Shown: in pieces, positions 8,401 through 16,314 of the stretch
How the letters are laid out: the number at the start of each line of letters is the position of its first letter
Numbering within the stretch: the first letter of the stretch is position 1
DNA from: Faeciplasma gallinarum
Lineage (GTDB): Bacteria > Bacillota > Clostridia > Oscillospirales > Ruminococcaceae
Direction: 5' to 3'
DNA length: 39,105 nt
Assembly (NCBI GenBank): GCA_018711085.1
Contig: DVIR01000034.1
Location: 1 to 39,105, forward strand
Made by a program: the position numbers and the translations under genes
Notes under the pieces: generated by a model
Told to the model about the DNA's origin: nothing
Seen by the model: only the letters and a program-made list of their open reading frames with translations
The model's database searches: none

Positions 8401-8988
8401 TTACTGCTTGGTTATGACTTTGTCTATAAGGCCGTATGCAACCGCTTCTTCAGCCGACATAAAGTTATCCCTCTCGGTGTCTCTTTCGATTTCCTCAATG
8501 GATCTGCCGGTGTCGTGAGCGAGTATCTGATTAAGGGTCTGACGAGTCTTTACCATATGGTCAGAGTGAATCTTGATATCCGTGCACTGACCGGAAAGTC
8601 CGCCGCCTATCAAGGGCTGATGTATCATTATCTCGCTGTGAGGCAGAGCTATGCGCTTACCCTTTGCTCCGCCCGCAAGCAGAACTGCGCCCATTGACGC
8701 CGCCATTCCGACGCATATTGTCGAAACGTCGCACTTTACATACTGCATTGTGTCGTATATAGCCATTCCGGAAGTTATCGATCCGCCGGGGCTGTTGATG
8801 TACAAATATATGTCCTTCTCCGAATCCTGGCTTTCCAAGAACAAAAGCTGAGCTACAACTATGCTTGCCGTAGCATCGTTTACTTCGTCGGACAAAACTA
8901 TTATTCTGTCGTTTAAAAGCCTTGAAAAGATGTCGTAAAATCTTTCGCCGTGGCTGGTCTGTTCAATTACGTTAGGTACAAGTGCCAT
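8401..8988 (-). CDS. clpP: ATP-dependent Clp protease proteolytic subunit
   Basis: ClpP is the serine protease barrel that degrades proteins delivered by ClpX. The catalytic serine is S98 (VGMAASMGA), the histidine H123 (MIHQP), and the aspartate lies in RDTERDNF at about residue 174. The N-terminus starts directly with MALVPNVIEQ, so there is no long propeptide, as in other Firmicutes. The 195-residue length is normal. AGGAGG precedes the ATG at ideal spacing. It lies between tig and clpX on the same strand. Confidence 0.98.
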   Translation of the reverse strand: MALVPNVIEQTSHGERFYDIFSRLLNDRIIVLSDEVNDATASIVVAQLLFLESQDSEKDIYLYINSPGGSITSGMAIYDTMQYVKCDVSTICVGMAASMGAVLLAGGAKGKRIALPHSEIMIHQPLIGGGLSGQCTDIKIHSDHMVKTRQTLNQILAHDTGRSIEEIERDTERDNFMSAEEAVAYGLIDKVITKQ

Positions 8989-9036
8989 ATTGCTCCTCCT
9001 TTATTTATCATATAAATCTTTAATCAGCGCCTTGAC

Positions 9037-9064
9037 GCCTGCGCGAAAGTCTATCCGCACAGGC
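9037..9064 (-). promoter_or_regulatory. Hairpin between tig and clpP
   Basis: Arms GCCTGnGCG and CGCnCAGGC form a stem-loop in the tig-clpP gap. No T-run follows on the minus strand, so it looks like a processing or attenuation element, not a full terminator. Confidence 0.4.
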
Positions 9065-9083
9065 ATCGTGAATTATCATTTGA

Positions 9084-10364
9084 TTACTGCTCTACAACTG
9101 CCTCGGCCTTAACCATGTCAACAGCCTTGCCCACCTCGACATCGAGCTTGATGTCCTCAGGTCTGATGTACTGCTTAACGGTATCTACGGGCATCTTATA
9201 GTGCTCTGCGATATTTGCATACTCCTTGTCGATGTCCTCGTCGTTTGCCTCGATGTTTTCAAGCTCTACTATCTTCTCAAGCGCAAGTCTGAGCTTAACC
9301 TGCTTTTCAGCCTGCTCTCTGTATGTCGTCTTGAGAGAATCCATTGTCATGCCGGTGAATTTGAGATAGGTGTTAAGGTCTATTCCCTGCTGTGAAAGGC
9401 GTGCGGAAAGGTCGTTTATCATGTCGTTGACCTTGTTGTCATACATAACCTCTGGAATCTCTCCCTCAAGCTTTGAGATGACAGCCTCAAAGATATCAGA
9501 CTCAACCTTGGAATCAGCCTGCTTTTCAGCGCTCTCCTCAAGCTTCTTTCTGACGTCTGCTTTAAGCTCGTCAACGGTGTTGAAGTCGGAAGTATCCTTT
9601 ACAAAGTCGTCGTCAAGCTCGGGAAGTTCGGTTGTCTTGATCTCATGAAGCTTAATCTTGAACACAACAGGAGCGCCTGCAAGCTCCTTTGCCTGATAAT
9701 CCTCGGGGAATGTCACGTTTATGTCAAACTCGTCGCCGACGTTATGGCCGACAACCTGATCCTCAAATCCGGGTATGAACTGGTTGCTGCCCAAAGTGAG
9801 CGTAAACTTTTCAGCCTTGCCTCCGTCGAAAGGAACGCCATCCTTAAAGCCTTCAAAGTCGATAACAACATCATCGCCGTTTTGGCATGCTCTGTCATCA
9901 ACGCTGATGGTTCTTGCATTTCTCTCGAGCATATGGCCTATCTCATGCTCAACCTGCTCGTCTGTAACAGCATTGACTTCCTTCTTGACCTTTATTCCTT
10001 TGTAATCCTTTATGTTTACAACAGGTTTTGTGGTGCAGGTTGCCTTGAACTTAACTCCGGTGTCCTTTGATACTTCTGTCACCTCAACATCAGGTGCAGT
10101 TACCAAAGTAAGCTCAGCTTCCTTTACGGCATCCTCGATAGCAGGTCCGTAAAGGGCGTTTACCGCGTCCTCATAGAACACAGACTCGCCGTACTCTTTT
10201 TCGATTATCTTTCTGGGAGCCTTTCCGGGGCGGAAACCGGGAACGGAGATTTTGGACTTGTTTTTAAGATACGCCTTCTGAACAGCGTCTTCAAAAGCCT
10301 CTTTTGAAACCTCTATCTCCAATTCGTATTTATTTGTCTCAACCTGATTTTTTGATTTTAACAT
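9084..10364 (-). CDS. tig: Trigger factor (ribosome-associated chaperone)
   Basis: Trigger factor binds the ribosome exit tunnel and shields new chains. The ribosome-binding signature GFRPGKAPRK is at residues 43-52. The FKBP-type prolyl isomerase domain lies at about 160-245 (GDDVVIDFEGFKDGVPFDGG ... FIPGFEDQVVGH). The C-terminal helical chaperone arms fill the remainder to residue 426, a normal length. AGGAGG lies 8 bases before the ATG. It heads the tig-clpP-clpX cluster, which links folding and degradation. Confidence 0.97.
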   Translation of the reverse strand: MLKSKNQVETNKYELEIEVSKEAFEDAVQKAYLKNKSKISVPGFRPGKAPRKIIEKEYGESVFYEDAVNALYGPAIEDAVKEAELTLVTAPDVEVTEVSKDTGVKFKATCTTKPVVNIKDYKGIKVKKEVNAVTDEQVEHEIGHMLERNARTISVDDRACQNGDDVVIDFEGFKDGVPFDGGKAEKFTLTLGSNQFIPGFEDQVVGHNVGDEFDINVTFPEDYQAKELAGAPVVFKIKLHEIKTTELPELDDDFVKDTSDFNTVDELKADVRKKLEESAEKQADSKVESDIFEAVISKLEGEIPEVMYDNKVNDMINDLSARLSQQGIDLNTYLKFTGMTMDSLKTTYREQAEKQVKLRLALEKIVELENIEANDEDIDKEYANIAEHYKMPVDTVKQYIRPEDIKLDVEVGKAVDMVKAEAVVEQ

Positions 10365-10427
10365 TTTACGTCCTCCTGTTTGTTAATGATATTTATACAC
10401 AGATAATAAGTATAACACACTTAAAAT

Positions 10428-11156
10428 TTATTTTCTATAGCAAAAAGCTTTTTTGGTATCTTGCACAATTTCGGTAATGTTGCATGGCATGAAATGCAAA
10501 TAATCACTTGAAATAAGCCGAAAATCAATGCCAAATTTGATTCCGTTGACCGCAAGCGAGCAGGACGCACCGTGCAAATGTCCGTAAAAGCAAAGCTTAA
10601 TGCCGTATTTTATGAGCACCTCCATTATATCATCGTTTATTGATTCTGCAAACACCGGCGGGTAATGCATGAACACCACGGGATACAACCCGCTTTGAAC
10701 AGCGCCTTGAATTGAGCGCTCCAGTCTCATCGCTTCGCGGCGTATCACCTTAGCGTCTGCCGGTTCGCTTCCGTCGTTTATCCATCCTCTGGTGCCGCAT
10801 ATGCCGATGTCCTCATAGCTGTAAAAATTATTGTTAAGCACATTGAGCGTAGTAAGTCCGTTTGCCTCAAAAAACTTATCCGCCTTTGACTTTGTCGTCC
10901 ACCAATAATCATGGTTACCTTTTAGTATGATTTTTCTTCCGTTTAAGCTGTTGAGAAACTTAAAATCGTTCAGCGCCTCTTCGATATTCATCGCCCAGGA
11001 GATGTCCCCCGGCACGACAACGGTATCGTTTTCCGAAACTGCAGACTGCCAGTTATCTCGAAGGCGGGATGTATAGTCGCTCCATCCCTTAAAAATATCC
11101 ATAGACTTATTCGATGAAAAGGACAAATGCGGATCGGCAATTACAAACAACGACAT
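10428..11156 (-). CDS. Calcineurin-like metallophosphoesterase
   Basis: A 242-residue predicted metal-dependent phosphoesterase. The motifs appear in order: DPH at residues 8-10, GD at 50-51 (VVVPGDISWAMN), GNHD at 80-83 (LKGNHDYWW), MHYPP and GHLHG, which together bind the two metals. Similar proteins in clostridia are annotated only as phosphohydrolases; the substrate is unknown. The ribosome binding site before the ATG is weak. It lies 63 bases upstream of tig on the same strand. Confidence 0.85.
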   Translation of the reverse strand: MSLFVIADPHLSFSSNKSMDIFKGWSDYTSRLRDNWQSAVSENDTVVVPGDISWAMNIEEALNDFKFLNSLNGRKIILKGNHDYWWTTKSKADKFFEANGLTTLNVLNNNFYSYEDIGICGTRGWINDGSEPADAKVIRREAMRLERSIQGAVQSGLYPVVFMHYPPVFAESINDDIMEVLIKYGIKLCFYGHLHGASCSLAVNGIKFGIDFRLISSDYLHFMPCNITEIVQDTKKAFCYRK

Positions 11157-11245
11157 ATTTTAATCCGACACCTGCTCTTTCAATGAATATTTTTAAAATT
11201 TATCACGATAATAATTTTGTATGAGGCAGCATTTATCATGTGCCG

Positions 11246-11273
11246 CCGTCATGCTATGACCGTCATGCTATGA
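11246..11273 (+). repeat. Tandem 14-bp direct repeat upstream of the DUF1540 gene
   Basis: The 14-base unit CCGTCATGCTATGA occurs twice with no gap (11246-11259 and 11260-11273). It lies just before a TATAAA (11279-11284) that could be a -10 box, so it overlaps the expected -35 region and may be a protein binding site. Confidence 0.7.
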
Positions 11274-11308
11274 CGTAGTATAAAACCTAAATCGAAAGGA
11301 TAAAAACT

Positions 11309-11479
11309 ATGGAACACGATAGAATCAACGGTGTAAAATGCAGTATCTCAAATTGTATCTACAACAGAGACTCGTCAGAATGCGTTGCGGGAAAGATAGA
11401 TGTAAGCAGCTGCGGATGCACAAATCCAAACTGCCCCGCTCAAACGGAATGTAAGACGTTCAAGGCAAGAAACTGCTGA
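11309..11479 (+). CDS. DUF1540 small cysteine-rich protein
   Basis: A 56-residue protein with eight cysteines (residues 11, 16, 25, 35, 37, 42, 48, 56). The spacing CSISNCIYN ... C ... CGCTNPNC ... ECKTF is that of DUF1540, a family common in clostridia and usually assumed to bind metal. It is lone-standing on the plus strand between two minus-strand operons. AAAGGA lies 9 bases before the ATG, and a tandem 14-bp repeat lies upstream. Function is unknown. Confidence 0.85.
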   Translation: MEHDRINGVKCSISNCIYNRDSSECVAGKIDVSSCGCTNPNCPAQTECKTFKARNC

Positions 11480-11548
11480 CAATCTTTAAGCCACAAAGCA
11501 TGCGCAAATCTGCATAGCGTTTGATTTTAAGGCTTGAGTGTCATTGAC

Positions 11549-11574
11549 TGCGGCGGAGTGATACTTTGCCGCAG
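11549..11574 (-). repeat. GC-rich inverted repeat downstream of thrC
   Basis: Arms CTGCGGC and GCCGCAG form a stem in the 115-bp gap between the convergent DUF1540 and thrC genes. Neither side has a clear T-run, so its role as a terminator is uncertain. Confidence 0.4.
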
Positions 11575-11594
11575 CGATACATACTGCATCAAAC

Positions 11595-13094
11595 TCAGTC
11601 CTTTATGCCGAGGAAGCTATAAACCGCGTCCTTCATTTCCGACTTATCTATGACCTTGTCAAACCTTACGCTCTTCGACTTCAGTGACGAAAGCGCGTTC
11701 GGAACGGGCATTGCGCTCACCTTTTCAAGCTGGTCAGTAAGCGCAAATTCATCCGAGTTTGTCGGTGCTGCGCCGAGCGCATCAAGCACGGCAGCCGAGA
11801 ACTTATACGGGCTTGCGGTTGATGCTATCACGGTTTTAGTTTTATCGGATGTTTGCTCTGCATACTTATCATACACCTTATAAGCAACGGCCGTGTGGGT
11901 GTCCATTGTGTAGGAGTACTTTTCGTAAACGGTTTTTATTGCGTTCTTTGTCTCCTCTTCGGTGCAGAAGCCCGCGCTGAACACTTCGGATATTTTATTC
12001 TTTATATCGCTTGTGACTTCAAACCTTCCCGTGTCGGCAAGCTCCGCGTATATCTTTTTGATATATTCGTCGTCCCCGCCCGAAAGCATGAACAAAAGTC
12101 TTTCAAGGTTAGACGAGATCAAAATATCCATCGACGGCGAAATTGTGGTGTAGAATTTTCTGTTTCTGTCGTAAACGCCGGTGTTGATAAAGTCGGTGAG
12201 AACGTTGTTTGAGTTGGATGCGCATATGAGCTTGTTGACGGGAATGCCCATCATCTTTGCATAATATGCCGCAAGTATATTGCCGAAGTTTCCGGTCGGA
12301 ACGCATATATTTATCTTATCGCCGAGCTTGATCTGCTCATCATCGACAAGTTTTACATACGAATATACATAATATACTATCTGCGGCGCAAGCCTGCCCC
12401 AGTTTATAGAGTTTGCGCTTGAGAACATCATCTTATTCTCATCGAGCTTTTGTTCTACTTCGCGGTCGGTGAATATCTTCTTCACGCCGCTTTGGGCATC
12501 GTCAAAGTTTCCTTTAATAGCGCACACCGCTACGTTTGAGCCTTCCTGAGTGGTCATCTGAAGCTTTTGCATTCTGCTCACGCCGTCAACGGGGTAAAAC
12601 ACAAGTATCTGCGTTCCCTCGACATCCTTAAAGCCCTCCAAAGCGGCTTTTCCGGTGTCGCCCGACGTTGCAACGAGTATTATCACTTTTTTGTGTATGC
12701 CGAGTTTTTTTATAGATGTGGTGAGCAGGTACGGCAGTATTTGCAGAGCCATGTCCTTGAATGCGCATGTGGGGCCGTGCCAAAGCTCAAGCATATATCT
12801 TCCGTCAAACAGGTGCGCAAGCTCCATTATGTTGTCGGAATCAAAATTCTCGGTGTTATATGCGCCGTCAACGCAGTATTTTATTTCAGCCTCGGAAAAG
12901 TCGGTAAGAAACTTTGAAAAAACATAGACAGCCGCCTGAGCGTAGCTCTTGCCGCAGAGGTTTTTAATCTCTTCAAGCGTCAAGGACGGTATTGTCTTTG
13001 GTATGAACAGTCCGCCGTCCTCCGATATTCCCTGAGCAATCGCCTGAGCGGAGCTGACACAAAGTCCGCTGTTTCTTGTGCTTTGATAATCCAT
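11595..13094 (-). CDS. thrC: Threonine synthase
   Basis: ThrC is a PLP enzyme that converts O-phosphohomoserine to threonine. The start used is ATG 13092-13094, giving 499 residues beginning MDYQSTRNS and preceded by AAGGGAG; a longer open frame runs into yraN but has no such site. The PLP-binding lysine is K113 in HGPTCAFKDMALQ, and the phosphate-binding region is VATSGDTGKAAL. This is the long (fungal/proteobacterial-like) ThrC class. No other threonine genes are adjacent: it is the last gene after lepB-ylqF-rnhB-yraN, 34 bases behind yraN. Confidence 0.95.
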   Translation of the reverse strand: MDYQSTRNSGLCVSSAQAIAQGISEDGGLFIPKTIPSLTLEEIKNLCGKSYAQAAVYVFSKFLTDFSEAEIKYCVDGAYNTENFDSDNIMELAHLFDGRYMLELWHGPTCAFKDMALQILPYLLTTSIKKLGIHKKVIILVATSGDTGKAALEGFKDVEGTQILVFYPVDGVSRMQKLQMTTQEGSNVAVCAIKGNFDDAQSGVKKIFTDREVEQKLDENKMMFSSANSINWGRLAPQIVYYVYSYVKLVDDEQIKLGDKINICVPTGNFGNILAAYYAKMMGIPVNKLICASNSNNVLTDFINTGVYDRNRKFYTTISPSMDILISSNLERLLFMLSGGDDEYIKKIYAELADTGRFEVTSDIKNKISEVFSAGFCTEEETKNAIKTVYEKYSYTMDTHTAVAYKVYDKYAEQTSDKTKTVIASTASPYKFSAAVLDALGAAPTNSDEFALTDQLEKVSAMPVPNALSSLKSKSVRFDKVIDKSEMKDAVYSFLGIKD

Positions 13095-13128
13095 AAGCTT
13101 TTCTCCCTTCGGATTTGAATGCATGCTT

Positions 13129-13485
13129 TTAAGCAGTGAATGCACGCTGAATGTATTTAAAATCAGTAACCGAGCCGTTGTCAACTTCAACTATTGCCAC
13201 ATCGAAGATGCAGGAGCAGTCAATTTCAAATTTGCTCACATATGCTGTCGCGGTTTTTATTATTCGCGACATTTTTGTTTTGGTTATAGCCGCCTCTCCA
13301 CTTTCAAGAGGGTCTTTCTTTCGAGATTTTACTTCGACAAAGTGAATTAAGCTGCCCTTCTTGGCGACTATATCTATCTCTCCGCCTTTGATCGTAAAGT
13401 TTCTGCAAAGTATTGTGCAGCCGTTTTTCTCGAGAAACTTGCAGGTATAATCCTCGCCGATATTTCCTATTTCTCTTGACGTCAT
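13129..13485 (-). CDS. YraN family (UPF0102) nuclease-fold protein
   Basis: A 118-residue UPF0102 protein with the restriction-endonuclease-like fold. Visible motifs are the start G..GEDYTCKFLEKNG, then GGEIDIVAKKG ... FVEVKSRK, which gives the D-(E)xK catalytic pattern. The family is near-universal and almost always sits beside rnhB, as here: its ATG lies 5 bases after the rnhB stop. Its physiological role is unproven. The ribosome binding site is weak, consistent with coupling to rnhB translation. Confidence 0.9.
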   Translation of the reverse strand: MTSREIGNIGEDYTCKFLEKNGCTILCRNFTIKGGEIDIVAKKGSLIHFVEVKSRKKDPLESGEAAITKTKMSRIIKTATAYVSKFEIDCSCIFDVAIVEVDNGSVTDFKYIQRAFTA

Positions 13486-13490
13486 TTTCT

Positions 13491-14084
13491 TTAAACCATC
13501 TTTTTTAAGAAGCTTTTTCTGTGCACGGGGCTTATTCCGTACTTTTTTATCATCTCGTAATGAAGCTTTGTGCCGTAGCCCTTATGCTTTGCAAACTGAT
13601 ACTGCGGATAAAGCCTGTCAAGCTCCGCCATATATCTGTCCCTCGCCACTTTTGCTAAAATAGACGCCGCAGCTATTGAAAACGACGCCGAGTCTCCTTT
13701 TACAACCGCAAAAGTTTTACAGGGCGCATCGGGGGTTTTGTTTCCGTCGATGAGTGCAATATCAGGCAGAACGCTCAGCCCTTCAACGGCTCTTTTCATT
13801 GCAAGCATTGCGGCGTTGAGTATATTCATACTCTCGATTTCCTCTACGCTCGCAGTGGCTATTGAGTATGAAACGGCCTTTGAAGTGATTTCGTCAAATA
13901 AAATTTCTCTTTTCTTTTCGGAGAGCTTTTTTGAATCGTTTACGCCGTCTATTATAACATCCTTGTCAAATACCACGGCAGCGGCATAAACATCGCCCGC
14001 CAAAGGTCCTCGTCCTGCCTCGTCTACTCCGCAAATTACGGGAAACCTCGTTCTTATTTCATTGTCAAATTCAATAAGCGTCAC
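13491..14084 (-). CDS. rnhB: Ribonuclease HII
   Basis: RNase HII cuts the RNA strand of RNA-DNA hybrids and removes ribonucleotides from DNA. The four acidic residues are visible: D21 and E22 in CGVDEAGRGPLAGDVY, D113 in LIDGNK and D149 in AKVARDRYM. The frame is open further upstream, but GTG at 14082-14084 is chosen because GCGGAGG lies 7 bases before it, giving 197 residues, a normal length. It starts 16 bases after the ylqF stop. Confidence 0.95.
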   Translation of the reverse strand: MTLIEFDNEIRTRFPVICGVDEAGRGPLAGDVYAAAVVFDKDVIIDGVNDSKKLSEKKREILFDEITSKAVSYSIATASVEEIESMNILNAAMLAMKRAVEGLSVLPDIALIDGNKTPDAPCKTFAVVKGDSASFSIAAASILAKVARDRYMAELDRLYPQYQFAKHKGYGTKLHYEMIKKYGISPVHRKSFLKKMV

Positions 14085-14100
14085 AATGATCCTCCGCTGC

Positions 14101-14976
14101 TCATGCGTCCTTAAACGACTTTGCCGACTCAAGCGATATTTTGCCGAGCTTTCCCGACCTGAACTCATCCAAAAGCATTATAGCAGCCCTTTCGGTGTTG
14201 ATTTCTCCGCCCGATACAAGAAAGCCTCTTTTTCTGCCTATTGCCTGAAGAACTTCGTAGTCGGTCATTTCAGGGTTGATTTCAATTCCGTATCTTTGAG
14301 TCAGCGCATCGGGGTTGATACTGCGCATGGCTGAAATAAATTCACACGCTAAGGACTCCATATCCATTATATCGTCTTTTATGGCGCCGGTAAACGCCAG
14401 GTACAGTCCGACTCTTTCATCTGTGAACTTAGGCCACAAAACGCCCGGCATATCCAAAAGCTCAACGCCGTCAGATATCAAAACCCACTGCTTTCCCCTT
14501 GTAACTCCGGGGCGGTCTTCGACTTTTGCACGCTTCGAGCCTGCAAGCTTGTTTATCAGTGACGACTTACCCGCGTTCGGTATGCCGACGATCATAAGCC
14601 TTATAGACCTTGAGCCCATGCCGCGCTGAGCACGGCGCGAAATTTCATCCTTTAAGACCTCTTTTACAAGCGGCAAAAGCTTATTTACGTTTTTGCCGTT
14701 CTTGCAGTCCACCGCCAGCGAAGCAATCCCGCGGCTTTTATAATATTCTACCCACTCAGATGTCACGGCATCGTCAGCGGTATCGCATTTATTTAAAACA
14801 ACTATCCTCGGCTTTGTGCCCACAAGTTTATCAAGCTCGGGATTTCTGCTCGAATAAGGTATTCTCGCATCGGTAACCTCTATTACGGCATCGACAAGCT
14901 TGATGCTTTCAGCCATCAGGCGTCTTGTTTTTGCCATGTGTCCGGGGAACCATTGAATTGCAGGTTTATCGTTAAT
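14101..14976 (-). CDS. ylqF: Ribosome biogenesis GTPase YlqF/RbgA, probable non-AUG start
   Basis: A circularly permuted GTPase needed for 50S subunit assembly. G4 (LNKCDTADD) comes before G1 (GIPNAGKSSL) and G3 (DMPG), the permuted order. The family begins with a conserved QWFPGHMAKT. Here that segment is present in frame (IQWFPGHMAKTRRLM), but the only ATG is the methionine inside it (14935-14937). Reading back, the frame is open to a TAA at 14995-14997 and offers only CTG, ATT, ATA and ATT. AAAGGG at 14986-14991 best fits ATA (14977-14979) or ATT (14974-14976); ATT is used here. Conventional gene callers would start at 14937 and cut the motif. It follows lepB by 54 bases. Confidence 0.88.
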   Translation of the reverse strand: MNDKPAIQWFPGHMAKTRRLMAESIKLVDAVIEVTDARIPYSSRNPELDKLVGTKPRIVVLNKCDTADDAVTSEWVEYYKSRGIASLAVDCKNGKNVNKLLPLVKEVLKDEISRRAQRGMGSRSIRLMIVGIPNAGKSSLINKLAGSKRAKVEDRPGVTRGKQWVLISDGVELLDMPGVLWPKFTDERVGLYLAFTGAIKDDIMDMESLACEFISAMRSINPDALTQRYGIEINPEMTDYEVLQAIGRKRGFLVSGGEINTERAAIMLLDEFRSGKLGKISLESAKSFKDA

Positions 14977-15030
14977 TATAATCAGCCCTTTGCATTAGTA
15001 TGTTTTGCCGTATTACAGGCACAAACGCGA

Positions 15031-15639
15031 TCAGAAGAATCTGATTTGATTCAGCGGATAGATTCTCATCACCGCTTTGCCTAAAATATCGTCTCTTGAA
15101 ATAAGTCCTACTGCCGGATCTCTTGAATCGCGGGAGCCTTGTCTGTTGTCGCCCATGCAGAAGTAATGACCTTCCTCTACAACTATCGGGTAATCAAACG
15201 CGCCCTCGTCGTTGATTGTCAGATTCTTTATATACGGCTCGTCAAGCTCAACGCCGTCTACATAAACCTTGCCTGTGTCAAAGTCTATATCGACCTCCTG
15301 ACCGCCGACTGCAATAACCCTCTTAACTATAACCTCGTTAAGACCTTCACAGTTTGCGGCGATTATATCGCCCTGTTTGGGATTATAAAACAAGCTCCAC
15401 AATATCAAAAAGTCGTTGTGGTTAAGCGTATCAGTCATAGATGATCCGCTCACTATAGCTGTTCTCGCCACGAATGTAAATACCAAAACAACGATTATAA
15501 ACGTAAGGACTATTGATTTCATCCAATCAAGAAAATCGTCGATGCCGTTTTTCTTGCCGCTGTCCTTTGCAGACTGTGCATTCATGCTGTCCGGATTTTT
15601 TTCTTCCGATATCCCCGCGCCGACATTTGCCTCGTCCAT
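15031..15639 (-). CDS. lepB: Signal peptidase I
   Basis: Signal peptidase I cleaves signal peptides of exported proteins at the outer face of the membrane. The start is ATG 15637-15639, about 10 bases from AGGAG; an ATG three codons earlier lies too close to that site. This gives 202 residues with one membrane segment at about 42-60. The catalytic serine is S67 in SGSSMTDTL and the general base lysine is K106 in VIVKRVIAVGGQ. GDNRQGSRDSR near residue 165 is the conserved box. The first 38 residues are a cytoplasmic charged tail. It is the first gene of the operon leading to ylqF, rnhB, yraN and thrC. Confidence 0.95.
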   Translation of the reverse strand: MDEANVGAGISEEKNPDSMNAQSAKDSGKKNGIDDFLDWMKSIVLTFIIVVLVFTFVARTAIVSGSSMTDTLNHNDFLILWSLFYNPKQGDIIAANCEGLNEVIVKRVIAVGGQEVDIDFDTGKVYVDGVELDEPYIKNLTINDEGAFDYPIVVEEGHYFCMGDNRQGSRDSRDPAVGLISRDDILGKAVMRIYPLNQIRFF

Positions 15640-15675
15640 AAGTATCATGCTCCTTTATGCAAAACAATTCATTTT

Positions 15676-15704
15676 ATTGTACCAAATATTCTCTAAGAAT
15701 TCAA
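15676..15704 (-). promoter_or_regulatory. SigA-type promoter of the lepB-ylqF-rnhB-yraN-thrC operon
   Basis: On the minus strand TTGAAT (15699-15704) and TACAAT (15676-15681) are 17 bases apart, about 37 bases before the lepB start and downstream of the rplS terminator. Confidence 0.75.
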
Positions 15705-15711
15705 TAGCAAA

Positions 15712-15750
15712 TTAAAAGAAAAAAGAAGCCGACATTTTAGCTCGGCTTCT
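15712..15750 (-). terminator. Rho-independent terminator of rplS
   Basis: A perfect 9-bp stem, AGAAGCCGA (15724-15732) with TCGGCTTCT (15742-15750), is followed on the minus strand by TTTTTTCTTTT. It lies 14 bases after the rplS stop. Confidence 0.92.
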
Positions 15751-15764
15751 TTTCCTAACTCAAC

Positions 15765-16109
15765 TTATCTTACCGCGTCCTTGGTCTTAGCAGCCTTACC
15801 TACTCTGTCTCTCAAGTAGTAGAGCTTAGCTCTTCTAACCTTAGCGAGTCTTACGACTTCAACCTTTTCAACAACGGGAGAATGTACGGGGAATACCCTC
15901 TCTACCGCGCAGCCGTGTGCAACTCTGCGGACAGTGAATGTCTCGCTTACGCCGCCGTGCTTCTTTGCGATTACAGTTCCCTCAAAGACCTGGATTCTGT
16001 ACTTGTCGCCTTCCTGAATTCTAACATGCACCCTTACGGTGTCACCGATGTTGAACTCAGGCACGTTTTCCTTCAAGCTTGAGTTTGCAATGATTTTTAA
16101 AGCGTCCAC
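15765..16109 (-). CDS. rplS: 50S ribosomal protein L19
   Basis: L19 lies at the 30S-50S interface. The 114-residue protein shows FNIGDTVRVHVRIQEGDKYRIQVFEGTVIA and ERVFPVHSPVVEKVEVVRLAKVRRAKLYYLRDRVGKAAK, which are diagnostic. A strong AGGAGG precedes the ATG. It is transcribed alone, from its own promoter 170 bases upstream to its own terminator, and not in the usual rpsP-rimM-trmD operon. The long leader suggests autogenous control. Confidence 0.97.
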   Translation of the reverse strand: MDALKIIANSSLKENVPEFNIGDTVRVHVRIQEGDKYRIQVFEGTVIAKKHGGVSETFTVRRVAHGCAVERVFPVHSPVVEKVEVVRLAKVRRAKLYYLRDRVGKAAKTKDAVR

Positions 16110-16272
16110 TTTAAAACTCCTCCTATTTTATTTCAGATATTCATACACTTCTATCGGCAACACCTGCGCCGAGTCATAGCAAAGTCAGAGGACTACCCGC
16201 TTTAATGCTGGTTCGCTTACGAACAGGCACTAACCCCCATCATGCTCGGAATACATGACGGAACTCAAATGC
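16110..16272 (-). promoter_or_regulatory. Structured 5' leader of rplS (possible L19 leader element)
   Basis: About 160 bases separate the transcription start from the L19 gene. The RNA can form a hairpin with arms GTTCG/CGAAC around TAAG and further GC-rich helices. An L19 leader is known in Bacillus and relatives as an autoregulatory RNA. The match here rests on position and visible helices only, without a covariance search. Confidence 0.45.
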
Positions 16273-16278
16273 TTAAAT

Positions 16279-16307
16279 ATTATATCACAGCGCACATTTC
16301 ATTTCAA
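16279..16307 (-). promoter_or_regulatory. SigA-type promoter of rplS
   Basis: On the minus strand TTGAAA (16302-16307) and TATAAT (16279-16284) are 17 bases apart, with an extended -10 (TGA before TATAAT). It lies immediately after the DUF2344 gene stop. Confidence 0.8.
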
Positions 16308-16314
16308 TAGTGCG

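Noticed and set aside
11480..11548. Interrupted inverted repeat (AAGCC/GGCTT) after the DUF1540 gene as a terminator
   Set aside because: Stem is broken and no T-run follows, so it is not listed as a terminator.
13095..13190. N-terminal extension of thrC into yraN
   Set aside because: The ATG at 13094 has AAGGGAG and gives the normal ThrC N-terminus; the extension resembles nothing in the family.
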